A DNA stretch of 16,852 bases, from assembly GCA_002305445.1 (NCBI GenBank), contig DBRA01000008.1:1-16852 (forward strand), in the 5' to 3' direction. Position numbers and translations under genes: made by a program. The stretch comes from Clostridiales bacterium UBA1380. GTDB taxonomy: Bacteria > Bacillota > Clostridia > Oscillospirales > CAG-272. This document shows positions 1 to 8,170 of the stretch, piece after piece. The notes under the pieces were generated by a model, which was not told the origin of the DNA, did not search any database, and saw only the letters and a list, made by a program, of their open reading frames with translations. How positions within the stretch are numbered: position 1 is the stretch's first letter; every line of letters starts with the position of its first letter.

Positions 1-861
1 ACCGACCTGCTCCCGCACCTCGCGAAGGACCAGAACGGCCGCACGCTCGGCTCCGCCTTCACGGGTGAGGGCCTCAACATCATCGTCGGCGGCATGCCCT
101 ACCGCGACGACGCGGCTGACGAGAAGGTAAAGCTCAACGTCATGGCGGCGCTCAACGAGAAATACGGCATCACCGAATCCGATTTCATCAGCGCCGAGCT
201 GACCGCCGTTCCCGCCGGCAAGTCGCGCGACATCGGACTTGACCGCGCGCTTCTCGGCGCATACGGCCACGACGACCGCGTCTGCGCCTATCCCGAGCTG
301 ACCGCGCTCATCGAGTGCGCCGACAGCGTTCACACCAACATCTGCATCCTCGCAGACAAAGAGGAGACCGGCAGCGAGGGCGTATCCGGCATGAAGTGCA
401 ACATACTCGCCGACCTCATAACCGAGCTGTCGCGCTGCCTGGAAGGCAACGAAACCGTCGTCCGCGACCGTTCGATGTGCCTTAGCGCCGACGTCGCCGC
501 CGGCTTCGACCCGCTCTATCCCGACGTCCTTGAGAAGCGCAACAGCGCCATCATGGGCTCCGGCACAGTGCTCGAGAAATTCACGGGCAGCGGCGGAAAG
601 GGCGGCACGAACGAAGCCTCCGCCGAGTATATGGGCAAGATCCGCGCTATGCTCGACGCCGACGACGTCGTCTGGCAGACGGCCGAGCTCGGCAAGGTCG
701 ACCAGGGCGGCGGCGGCACCGTCGCGATGTATATCTCGAAGCTCAACATCGATACCGTCGACCTCGGCGTCCCCGTGCTGTCGATGCACGCGCCGTTCGA
801 GGTCATCGCGAAAACCGACCTCTACGAGACCCACCGCGCGCTCGTCGCATTCTATAAATAA
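1..861 (+). CDS. M18 family aminopeptidase, C-terminal part (5' end outside window)
   Basis: The frame is open from base 1 and stops at TAA 859-861, so about 286 C-terminal residues of a protein of usually about 430-470 residues are present. M18 enzymes are cytoplasmic, two-metal aminopeptidases that remove N-terminal residues from peptides. The metal and catalytic motifs of the clostridial M18 group are visible: GHDDRVCAY (metal-bridging Asp, near nt 271), KEETGSEG (catalytic and ligand Glu pair, nt 361-366), SADVAAGFDP (ligand Asp, nt 490) and LSMHAPFEV (last His, nt 787). The first metal His would lie upstream of the window. The next gene starts 2 nt after the stop, so the two are probably cotranscribed. 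The family is clear; the exact substrate preference is not. Confidence 0.88.
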   Translation, partial: TDLLPHLAKDQNGRTLGSAFTGEGLNIIVGGMPYRDDAADEKVKLNVMAALNEKYGITESDFISAELTAVPAGKSRDIGLDRALLGAYGHDDRVCAYPELTALIECADSVHTNICILADKEETGSEGVSGMKCNILADLITELSRCLEGNETVVRDRSMCLSADVAAGFDPLYPDVLEKRNSAIMGSGTVLEKFTGSGGKGGTNEASAEYMGKIRAMLDADDVVWQTAELGKVDQGGGGTVAMYISKLNIDTVDLGVPVLSMHAPFEVIAKTDLYETHRALVAFYK

Positions 862-863
862 AA

Positions 864-1145
864 ATGGCTTCATTTTTTGAAGTCGCCATGGTCGTGCTCT
901 TCGGCGTAAGCTGGCCTTTGTCGATATACAAGTCGGCAAAGGCCCGCACCACCGGGTCGAAATCGATATGGTTTCTTCTGGCGATCATGCTGGGCTACGT
1001 CTGCGGCATCGTATACAAGTTAATGACGACGCCGAACTACGTGACGTACTTTTACATACTGAACCTCTGCATGGTGGGGGCGGACGCGGGACTGTGGTTC
1101 CGCAACCGCGCGATCGAGAAACGCGCGGAGAAACTCAAAAGCTGA
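864..1145 (+). CDS. small 3-helix membrane protein, SemiSWEET/PQ-loop-like
   Basis: This is a 93-residue protein with three predicted membrane helices (about residues 4-22, 34-53, 59-78) and a basic C-terminal tail. The stretch after helix 1, SWPLSIYKSAKARTTGSKS (16-34), resembles the PQ-loop/SemiSWEET signature, where a Pro-Gln at the end of helix 1 is followed by a Lys/Thr-rich loop and a second helix. Here the Gln of PQ is replaced by Leu. Length and helix number fit a SemiSWEET half-transporter that would work as a dimer, but transport of sugars is only inference. The start lies 2 nt after the aminopeptidase stop with no clear Shine-Dalgarno site, suggesting translational coupling; ATG 888 is a less likely alternative because it would cut helix 1. 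I recall similar small proteins in Clostridia without assigned function. Confidence 0.72.
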   Translation: MASFFEVAMVVLFGVSWPLSIYKSAKARTTGSKSIWFLLAIMLGYVCGIVYKLMTTPNYVTYFYILNLCMVGADAGLWFRNRAIEKRAEKLKS

Positions 1146-1168
1146 CACATCGGAGCCTTAATTAACCT

Positions 1169-2239
1169 ATGATAAATAAACTTCGGGAAGCCGAAAACCG
1201 TTATAAAGAGATCGAAGCGCTGCTTCAGAAACCCGAGATCGTCGCCGACCAGAACGAGTATAAAAAGCTCATGCGCGAGTATAAAAATCTCGCGCCGATA
1301 GTCGAAAAGTACAGAGAATACGAGTCTGCGGAAAAACAGCGCGACGACGCCGCGGAGATGATGAAAGCCGAGACGGACGCATCGATGCGCGCTCTCGCCG
1401 AGGAGGAATATTTCTCGCTATCCGAGCGCATGAAAGCGCTCGAGGACGAGCTGAAGGTGCTCCTTCTCCCCCGCGACGAAAACGACGACAGGAACGTCGT
1501 GGTCGAGATTCGCGGCGGCGCGGGCGGCGAGGAAGCCGCGCTTTTCGCCGCGGCGCTTTACCGCATGTACACGATGTACGCCGAATCGAAGCGCTTCAAG
1601 TGCGAGCTTGCGAGCGCGAACGAAACGGAGCTGGGCGGCTTCAAGGAGGTCACCTTCACCGTATCGGGCGAGGGCGCGTATTCGCGCTTCAAATACGAGA
1701 GCGGCGTCCACCGCGTGCAGCGCGTGCCGGACACTGAGTCGCAGGGGCGCATACACACGTCGACCGCGACCGTCGCCGTGCTCCCCGAAGCCGAGGACGT
1801 TGAAATCGAGGTAAAAGAGAGCGACCTGATCATCGAGACATGCAAGTCGAGCGGCGCGGGCGGCCAGCACGTCAACAAGACCGAAAGCGCAATACGCCTG
1901 ATACACAAGCCGACCGGCATCGTCGTCGAGTGCCAGGATGAGCGCAGCCAGTACAAGAACAAGGAAAAAGCTATGAAGCTGCTGCGCGCGAAGCTGTACG
2001 ACATAAAGCAGCGCGAGCAGACCGAGAAGATCGCGTCCGAGCGCCGCTCGCAGGTCGGTACAGGCGACCGCAGCGAGCGCATACGCACCTACAACTACCC
2101 GCAGGGGCGCGTAACCGACCACCGCATAGGTCTGACGCTTTATTCGCTCGACGCGTTCCTTGACGGCGACCTCGATGCGATGATCGACGCGCTCGCAACC
2201 GTCGACGCAGCCGAAAAGCTGAAGGGCGGCGAGCTGTGA
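1169..2239 (+). CDS. prfA: peptide chain release factor 1
   Basis: This is a full-length (356 aa) class I release factor that recognises UAA and UAG in the ribosomal A site and triggers hydrolysis of peptidyl-tRNA. An N-terminal helical domain (1-100) is followed by the core: GGAGGEEAALFA (116-127), the codon-reading tripeptide region RVPDTESQGRIHTS (185-198), and the catalytic GAGGQHVNKTES (229-240) with Gln233. The stop-codon tripeptide PxT is PDT (187-189), whereas PAT or PVT is usual in RF1; the rest of the block is standard and excludes RF2, which has SPF. A GGAG lies upstream of ATG 1169 at a somewhat long spacing of about 13 nt. The stop overlaps the next gene as GTGA. No prmC methyltransferase gene, often found next to prfA in Firmicutes, is present here. 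Confidence 0.97.
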   Translation: MINKLREAENRYKEIEALLQKPEIVADQNEYKKLMREYKNLAPIVEKYREYESAEKQRDDAAEMMKAETDASMRALAEEEYFSLSERMKALEDELKVLLLPRDENDDRNVVVEIRGGAGGEEAALFAAALYRMYTMYAESKRFKCELASANETELGGFKEVTFTVSGEGAYSRFKYESGVHRVQRVPDTESQGRIHTSTATVAVLPEAEDVEIEVKESDLIIETCKSSGAGGQHVNKTESAIRLIHKPTGIVVECQDERSQYKNKEKAMKLLRAKLYDIKQREQTEKIASERRSQVGTGDRSERIRTYNYPQGRVTDHRIGLTLYSLDAFLDGDLDAMIDALATVDAAEKLKGGEL

Positions 2240-3285
2240 CGACAGAGTTATACAAGCTGCGCTCGCCGTCGGCGACTGCGGACGAGGACAAGTCGGCGAT
2301 GGAGCGCGCCGGCACGATCATCCACCGCGGAGGGCTCGTCGCGTTCCCGACCGAGACCGTATACGGCCTCGGCGCGAACGCTCTCGACGGCGAAGCCGTC
2401 CTGCGCGTGTTCGCGGCGAAGAACCGCCCGGCCGACAACCCGCTGATCGTCCACATCACGCGTCCGGACGAAGCGGAGCCGCTCGCCCATACGACGCAGC
2501 TTTATTACAAGCTCGCGGAAGCGTTCATGCCCGGACCGCTGACGGTTATACAGCAGAAGCGCGAAATTGTGCCGGACGAGGTCACGGCGGGGCTCGACTC
2601 CGTCGCGATACGCTGTCCGTCGAACCCAGCCGCGCGCGCGTTTATCGCCGCGGCTCGCACACCGGTCGCGGCGCCGAGCGCTAACAGCTCGGGTAAACCG
2701 TCGCCGACGAGCGCGAAATACGTCGCCGCCGATATGGACGGCAAGATCGACATGATAATCGACGGCGGCGAAAGCGCCTTCGGCGTCGAATCCACCGTCG
2801 TAAAGATTACGGGCGACGATTCGGTGCTGCTGCTGCGGCCGGGCGCCGTAACGCCCGAGATGCTGCGCGAGGTCTGCGCGCGCGTCGATATAGCGCCCGC
2901 TGTGCTCGGGCAGATACCGGAGGGCGAGCGAGTTCCGTCGCCGGGGATGAAGTACAAGCATTACGCGCCGTCGACGCCGCTGACGCTTGTCGACGGCAGC
3001 TACGACAGCGTGAGGGCGTTTTTTGCGCGCATGCTGGCGGAGGGCGGAGGCGTCATCTGCGACGACGCGACCGCCGACGCACTAGGCGGCGGGAAGATTG
3101 TCCGGCTCGGCCCAAAGGGCGACGAAGCCGCGCATATGCACCGCATATTCGCCGCGCTGCGCGAAGCAGATGCGCTGAACGCGGCCGCGCTCTACGCGAG
3201 ACTTCCGTCGGCGCAGGGCTACGAACTCGCGCTGCGCAACCGCATGCTGCGCGCCGCCGGCTTCAACGTGATAAAAATACAGTAA
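2236..3285 (+). CDS. tsaC: threonylcarbamoyl-AMP synthase, Sua5/YwlC type
   Basis: This 349-residue cytoplasmic enzyme makes L-threonylcarbamoyladenylate from threonine, bicarbonate and ATP, the first step of the t6A modification at position 37 of ANN-decoding tRNAs. The YrdC/TsaC domain (about 18-205) shows FPTETVYGLG (37-46), the KNR substrate site (62-64), APSANSSG (146-153) and the LLLRPGA strand. After the linker SPGMKYKHYAP (235-245), typical of Sua5, comes the smaller C-terminal Sua5 domain (about 250-349), so this is the long Sua5 form rather than short TsaC. The start is GTG 2236, inside the prfA stop as GTGA, which implies translational coupling of release factor and tRNA-modification enzyme. 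Confidence 0.95.
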   Translation: MTTELYKLRSPSATADEDKSAMERAGTIIHRGGLVAFPTETVYGLGANALDGEAVLRVFAAKNRPADNPLIVHITRPDEAEPLAHTTQLYYKLAEAFMPGPLTVIQQKREIVPDEVTAGLDSVAIRCPSNPAARAFIAAARTPVAAPSANSSGKPSPTSAKYVAADMDGKIDMIIDGGESAFGVESTVVKITGDDSVLLLRPGAVTPEMLREVCARVDIAPAVLGQIPEGERVPSPGMKYKHYAPSTPLTLVDGSYDSVRAFFARMLAEGGGVICDDATADALGGGKIVRLGPKGDEAAHMHRIFAALREADALNAAALYARLPSAQGYELALRNRMLRAAGFNVIKIQ

Positions 3286-3317
3286 GACAAGACCAAATAC
3301 AAACCGCAAGGTGACAA

Positions 3318-5549
3318 ATGCCGAAACGCAAAAAGCCTGAGGAAAACGAAATAAAGATTGCCCCTACAGTCGAACAGCCGATAACGGAGACGATAGAGCA
3401 GAACTACATGCCCTACGTCATGACCGTCATCATTTCGCGCGCGATTCCGGAGATCGACGGGTTCAAGCCGTCGCATCGCAAGCTGTTATATACGATGTAC
3501 AAAATGGGGCTGATGACCGGAGCGCGCACCAAGAGCTCGAACGTTGTCGGCCAGACGATGCGCCTGAATCCGCACGGCGATATGGCGATATACGAGACGC
3601 TCGTGCGTCTGACGCGCGCAAACGAGAGCCTGCTGCACCCGTTCATCGATTCGAAGGGAAGCTTCGGCAAGCAGTACAGCCGCGACATGGCGTTTTCCGC
3701 GCCGCGATACACCGAGGTCAAGCTCGATCCGTTCTGCGCGGAGATATTCGGCGGCATCGACAAGAACGCCGTCGACTTCGTGCCGAACTACGACAACACT
3801 ACGGAGGAGCCGGTGCTTCTGCCGACCTCCTTTCCGAACATACTCGTCAGCCCGAATCTGGGTATCGCCGTCGGTATGGCGAGCAACATCTGCTCGTTCA
3901 ACCTCGCAGAGATCTGCGACGGCACGATCGCGCTGCTGCGAAATCCCAACACATCGGTAGATAAACTTCTCGACCTTGTCAAAGCGCCGGATTTCCCGGG
4001 CGGCGGTTCGCTGATCTACGACCGCGCCGCGCTGAAGACGATCTACGAAACGGGGCGCGGCTCCGTACGCGTCCGCGCGCGCTGGTCGTACGACAAGGCC
4101 GCCAACTGCATCGACATAGTGCAGATACCGTACACGACGACGATCGAAGCTATAATGAAGCGGCTCGCCGAGCTGGCGAAGGAGAACAAGCTGCGCGAGG
4201 TCACAGACTTCCGCGACGAGATAGACCTGTCCGGCTTCAAGCTGACGCTCGACCTCCGCCGCGGTACGGATCCGGACGCGCTGATGGCGCGTCTCTTCCG
4301 TCAAACAGCGCTCGAGGACGAGTTCCCGTGCAACTTCAACGTGCTGATCGACGGCACTCCGCGTCAGATCGGCGTAAGAGACATCCTTAACGAGTGGATA
4401 CGCTTTCGCATCGGCTGTGTCAGCCGCACGCTGAAGTACGACCTCGAACGCAAAAAAGAGAAGCTGCACCTGCTGCTCGGGCTCGGCAAAATACTGCTCG
4501 ATATCGATAAAGCCATAAAAATCGTTCGAGAGACGGAAAAGGAGTCGGACGTCGTGCCGAACCTGATGGCCGGCTTCGGAATCGACGAGCCGCAGGCCGA
4601 ATACATCGCCGAAATCAGGCTGCGCCACCTGAACCGCGAGTATATCTTAGAACGCATACGCGAGATCGACGGGCTGCAGAAGGAGATCGCTTCGCTCACC
4701 GACGAGATCGGGGACGAGCTCAAGATCCGAAGCCGCATAGCCGCGGAGCTTGCCGAGATCAGGAAGAAATACGGCAAGCCGCGCCGCACGCTGATCATTT
4801 CCGCGTCTGACGCCGAGCTGCCCGAACCCGAGGAGACCGTCGACAATTACTCCGTCACGATCCTGCTCACGCGCGAGGGGTATTTTAAAAAGCTGACCGC
4901 CGCTTCGCTGCGCGGAAACGACGAGCAGAAGCTCAAGGAAGGCGACGTCATCATCAACGAGGAGGAAGCCGAAAACAAGGACGAGCTGCTCGTTTTCACA
5001 AGCGCCGCGCAGGTTTATAAGGCGAAGATCGCCGATTTCGATACGACGAAGGCGTCCGCATTCGGAGACTTCCTCGCCGTTAAGCTCGGCTTCGACGAGG
5101 GCGAGCGGCCGATCGCGATGAAGGCCGTATCCGAATACGGCGACGACAAGCACTTCATCTTCATCTTCGAAAACGGCAAGGGGGTGCGCGTACCCGTCAG
5201 CGCGTACGAAACGAAGACGAACCGCCGCCGCCTGACGGGAGCGTTCTCGGACGCGTCGCCCGTCGTCGCCGTTATATACGAGGACGAGGAGAAGGATCTT
5301 CTCCTCATTTCGAACGCCAATAAAGCGATACTCATAAAGTCGTCGCTTATATCGGTGAAAACGACCCGCACGGCGGCCGGAATACAGCTTTTCACCTTGA
5401 AAAAGGGCGACACGCTGCGCAGCGCCGTCACGGTCGGTGAAAACTGCCGTTACGCGAACCCGCAGAAGTACAGAAAAGCCAAGGTTCCCGCGGCGGGAAC
5501 GCTGCTTTCTGAGGCGGATATCGTCGAAAGTCAGCTCGGCTTGAAGTAA
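3318..5549 (+). CDS. type IIA DNA topoisomerase A subunit (divergent ParC/GyrA-like)
   Basis: This 743-residue protein is the DNA-cleaving subunit of a type IIA topoisomerase, which passes one DNA duplex through another when paired with an ATPase B subunit. It shows the winged-helix region with GFKPSHRKLLYTMY (48-61), the NPHGDMAIYETLVR block (84-97), and the catalytic APRYTEVKL with Tyr131 and Arg130. Then come the tower domain, a coiled coil (about 370-490), and a C-terminal beta-pinwheel-like region (about 500-743) that is shorter than in GyrA. I see no GyrA box (QRRGGRG), so it is more likely a decatenase/topo IV-like enzyme than a negative-supercoiling gyrase. The residues matching E. 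coli GyrA Ser83 and Asp87 are Met89 and Glu93. AAGGTGA precedes ATG 3318 at close spacing. No parE/gyrB partner lies in the window. Confidence 0.9.
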   Translation: MPKRKKPEENEIKIAPTVEQPITETIEQNYMPYVMTVIISRAIPEIDGFKPSHRKLLYTMYKMGLMTGARTKSSNVVGQTMRLNPHGDMAIYETLVRLTRANESLLHPFIDSKGSFGKQYSRDMAFSAPRYTEVKLDPFCAEIFGGIDKNAVDFVPNYDNTTEEPVLLPTSFPNILVSPNLGIAVGMASNICSFNLAEICDGTIALLRNPNTSVDKLLDLVKAPDFPGGGSLIYDRAALKTIYETGRGSVRVRARWSYDKAANCIDIVQIPYTTTIEAIMKRLAELAKENKLREVTDFRDEIDLSGFKLTLDLRRGTDPDALMARLFRQTALEDEFPCNFNVLIDGTPRQIGVRDILNEWIRFRIGCVSRTLKYDLERKKEKLHLLLGLGKILLDIDKAIKIVRETEKESDVVPNLMAGFGIDEPQAEYIAEIRLRHLNREYILERIREIDGLQKEIASLTDEIGDELKIRSRIAAELAEIRKKYGKPRRTLIISASDAELPEPEETVDNYSVTILLTREGYFKKLTAASLRGNDEQKLKEGDVIINEEEAENKDELLVFTSAAQVYKAKIADFDTTKASAFGDFLAVKLGFDEGERPIAMKAVSEYGDDKHFIFIFENGKGVRVPVSAYETKTNRRRLTGAFSDASPVVAVIYEDEEKDLLLISNANKAILIKSSLISVKTTRTAAGIQLFTLKKGDTLRSAVTVGENCRYANPQKYRKAKVPAAGTLLSEADIVESQLGLK

Positions 5550-5577
5550 CCCTCTTTAAAGAAAAGGAACGAGATTT

Positions 5578-6090
5578 ATGAAGAAAACACGTGTTATCGC
5601 AGTCGCGGCGGCGCTTGTGGTTGCTCTCGCAGCAGCCGTATTCGCCGCATATGACAGCTCGGAGGACCCGTTCGTCACACTGTCGTATCTGAACAAGCAG
5701 TTCACGCAGAAGGTGCAGACACTCATCGACGAAGCGATAGCGCCGATAAAGGCAAAGGTAGACGCGTATTCGGCGCCGGCGCAGACGGCGGCTGATGCGG
5801 ATTCGACCGCCTACGAGGTGCTCGAGCTTAAAAAAGGCGCGCGCCTAATGGCGCACGGTTCGTGCGAGGTGATACTGCGCCAGGGCGGAACCGCGGCCGT
5901 CGTATCGCCGTTCGCGGAACAGGGCATCGGCGATCTCTCCGACGGATCCGAGCTGCTTGACGGCGCTGCGCTGCCGATAAACCACCTGCTGCTTATACCG
6001 CGCGGCGGCGACGGACGCGGCATCGTTATCACGAGCGACAAAGCCTACGTGATGGTCCGCGGCAAGTACGCGATCGAAAACGCGGGTTAG
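5578..6090 (+). CDS. secreted protein of unknown function (170 aa)
   Basis: The function is not recognised. Residues 1-23 form a signal peptide or membrane anchor (basic MKKTR, then an Ala/Val-rich core ending VFA-AYD). A short segment SSEDPFVTLSYLN (27-39) precedes a likely amphipathic helix (about 40-63), an Ala-rich linker, and a compact beta-rich C-terminal domain (about 78-166) with the landmarks SCEVILRQGG (95-104), LLIPRGGDGRG (138-148) and VMVRGKY (158-164). I recall proteins with the same DPFVTLSYLN start and DGRG motif among hypothetical envelope proteins of Clostridia. AAGGAA lies 8 nt before the ATG, and the start is 28 nt after the topoisomerase stop. It sits directly before a membrane-anchored SpoIID-like enzyme, so a role outside the membrane at the cell wall is plausible. 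Confidence 0.8.
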   Translation: MKKTRVIAVAAALVVALAAAVFAAYDSSEDPFVTLSYLNKQFTQKVQTLIDEAIAPIKAKVDAYSAPAQTAADADSTAYEVLELKKGARLMAHGSCEVILRQGGTAAVVSPFAEQGIGDLSDGSELLDGAALPINHLLLIPRGGDGRGIVITSDKAYVMVRGKYAIENAG

Positions 6091-6127
6091 ATGACCGCAG
6101 GTTGACTAAAGAAGAGGATGTGCTTAT

Positions 6128-8170
6128 ATGAAAGGCCAGAGCAAATCTAAGGAAGAGCGCAGAGAGTCGCGGCGCACAAGGCTGACGCGGCTGGTGGCGG
6201 TAATTCTCGCGCTGCTCATGATCAGCGGCGGCTTAACGACGATTATATATTACTTGATTACCTTCGCAAGCGCTGCGGACGACGTATCGCTTTCGCAATT
6301 GAACAGCGAGTACACGGTGGCGGTGGGACTGATGTACGGCGACGGCACGACGGTCGGGTTCGAGACGAGCACGACCGCCGGCTACGTCGTCGGCGAGCAG
6401 ACGATGGCGGGTGAGCGCGGTTTTCGCCCGCTTTGGCGGCTCGACGCAAAAACAGTATCCGTCACGCTCGACAACAACCTGTCGAAATCGCACATGACGT
6501 ATTCGGTTGCCGGATCGTCGCCTGTATATGTCGGCGGCTGGCATGTGGAGCTGAAGGAACAGTTTACATATGAAAACACAGCCGGGGCGCAAGCGTTTTA
6601 TGCTTCCGTCGCGGCCGCTTTAAATAATGCGGGACTGATGTACGACGTTTTCCCCGTGTGGCGCGACGGCAGCCTGCGCATACGCGTCGGCTGCTGGATA
6701 TCAGCCGACGGCGCGAACGGTGACGTCGGCATCATAACTGCGGCGCTCGCGGGCGTGACATCGGCGGGTGCGGAGGCTGTCGGTCCGTCCTCGACCGCCG
6801 TGTCGATGGTCGACCCGTACACCGATACGGTGCTGTTCGAGTACGACGACCCGACGGGCGCGACCGCGCTCGGTCTGAAGGCATATTCGGCGGACGGCTC
6901 CGCCGCGTACATAAAAACGCCAGCCGCAAACCTGTATTCGGGCGTATTCGCATACAAGCCGAACGCATACGGCGTAGCGCTTACGAACATACTGCCGCTT
7001 GAGGAGTACGTCGCCGGTGTCGTGCCGTACGAGATATCGAACTCGTGGCCGGTCGAGGTGATAAAGGCCTTTTCGATAACCGTGCGGTCGTACGTCATAT
7101 CGAACAAGGGCCGCCATATGGCGAGCTACGGCTTCGACGTCTGCAACGACCAGCACTGCCAGGTTTACAAAGGGCAGGGGCGCGTAAACGATTCGGTCAG
7201 AAACGCGGTCGCCGCAACGGCGGGAAAAGTGCTGACATATAACGGTGCGATCTGCACGACTTACTACTCGTCGTCGACGGGCGGCTCGACCGTCAACAGC
7301 GGCGACGCGTGGGGCGGCGCGAACCGGCCGTACCTTGCCGCCAAACTGACGCCGTGGGAAGACTACATGAACCATTACAACGGCTTCTGGACGGTCGAAG
7401 TCAGCCCGACGGAGCTTTGCGCATACCTGCGGGGCAAGGGCTACGACTTTTACGATGCCATCGCTTCGGTGACGCCGGTCGAGATAGTCGACGGCTCGAC
7501 GTATGTCTACCGCCTTAAAATCACCGATATACACGGCAATTCCGTAACACTCAAAAACACCGACGTCATCCGGTCGACGCTCGGGAAATATCTAAACAGC
7601 GCGAACTTTGTCGTCGGCAGGGGAAGCGTCGAGTACACCGAAGCGACGATTGCGAAGCCGGCCGGCAGCACGACGGAACCAGAGGAGATAAGCGAGGATA
7701 AGAATTACGGCTACACAGACCTTTCGTCATACACCGTCATCACAGCCGACGGCGTCGAGGTGGGTTCGATCCTCGGCTATGTCGGCGCGATTACGGGCGA
7801 CGGCGCGATAATGTACGGCCGCGCCAGCGTCTTTGCCATCTGCGCCGATAACGCGGAAGCGTTCGAAAACGCAAGCACCGGTGCAGCGTCAATTGACACG
7901 GCCGCCGCGGAAACAACCGCCGCGGAAACAACCGCGGAGACCTACGCGCCTTCCGATGCGCCGGCTGCATATACAACGGGCACGGCCGTAAAAACAGCTT
8001 ACGCGTCGTCGGCGGACAACTTCATATTTGTCGGCAAGGGCTGGGGACACGGCGTCGGCATGAGCCAGTACGGCGCGAAGGACCTCGCCGAACAGGGTTA
8101 TTCTTACGACTATATCCTGAAGGCGTACTTCAACGACACAGTCATCACCGACTACCGCTCGCTGTCATGA
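6128..8170 (+). CDS. SpoIID/LytB-domain lytic transglycosylase, membrane anchored
   Basis: SpoIID enzymes cut peptidoglycan glycan strands, during engulfment in spore formers or during wall remodelling (LytB). The 680-residue protein has a basic N-terminus and a membrane helix (about 20-47), so the rest faces outward. Residues about 58-215 form a region containing a SPOR-like segment (about 138-207). The SpoIID core (about 235-500) has NILPLEEYVAGVVPYEIS (287-304) with the likely catalytic Glu302, and GGSTVNSGDAWGG. His330, Cys339, His343 and Cys344 resemble the zinc site described in clostridial SpoIID. An extra domain (about 525-575) and an Ala/Thr-rich linker (586-630) separate this core from the closing WGHGVGMSQYGA motif (639-650). 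AGAGGA lies 9 nt before the ATG. Length is about twice that of B. subtilis SpoIID, so it may be a paralogue. Confidence 0.88.
   Translation: MKGQSKSKEERRESRRTRLTRLVAVILALLMISGGLTTIIYYLITFASAADDVSLSQLNSEYTVAVGLMYGDGTTVGFETSTTAGYVVGEQTMAGERGFRPLWRLDAKTVSVTLDNNLSKSHMTYSVAGSSPVYVGGWHVELKEQFTYENTAGAQAFYASVAAALNNAGLMYDVFPVWRDGSLRIRVGCWISADGANGDVGIITAALAGVTSAGAEAVGPSSTAVSMVDPYTDTVLFEYDDPTGATALGLKAYSADGSAAYIKTPAANLYSGVFAYKPNAYGVALTNILPLEEYVAGVVPYEISNSWPVEVIKAFSITVRSYVISNKGRHMASYGFDVCNDQHCQVYKGQGRVNDSVRNAVAATAGKVLTYNGAICTTYYSSSTGGSTVNSGDAWGGANRPYLAAKLTPWEDYMNHYNGFWTVEVSPTELCAYLRGKGYDFYDAIASVTPVEIVDGSTYVYRLKITDIHGNSVTLKNTDVIRSTLGKYLNSANFVVGRGSVEYTEATIAKPAGSTTEPEEISEDKNYGYTDLSSYTVITADGVEVGSILGYVGAITGDGAIMYGRASVFAICADNAEAFENASTGAASIDTAAAETTAAETTAETYAPSDAPAAYTTGTAVKTAYASSADNFIFVGKGWGHGVGMSQYGAKDLAEQGYSYDYILKAYFNDTVITDYRSLS
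7904..7933 (+). repeat. 15-nt tandem repeat, two perfect units, inside the SpoIID-like gene
   Basis: The unit gccgcggaaacaacc occurs twice in direct succession (7904-7918 and 7919-7933) and is followed by the start of a third copy (gcgga). It encodes AAETT-AAETT-AET in the low-complexity linker before the WGHG motif. Because the unit is a multiple of three, copy-number change would lengthen or shorten the linker without a frameshift. Confidence 0.85.

Noticed and set aside
3486..4628. 380-codon minus-strand frame opposite the topoisomerase gene
   Set aside because: It is a mirror frame of a clearly coding region, with Arg/Val/Asp-rich composition and no motif or ribosome site.
6102..6130. 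Promoter-like TTGACT-17 nt-TATATG before the SpoIID-like gene
   Set aside because: The -10 hexamer overlaps the ATG at 6128, so transcription would begin inside the gene, and the next in-frame Met lies within the membrane helix. The clear ribosome site at 6113-6118 supports the upstream transcript instead.
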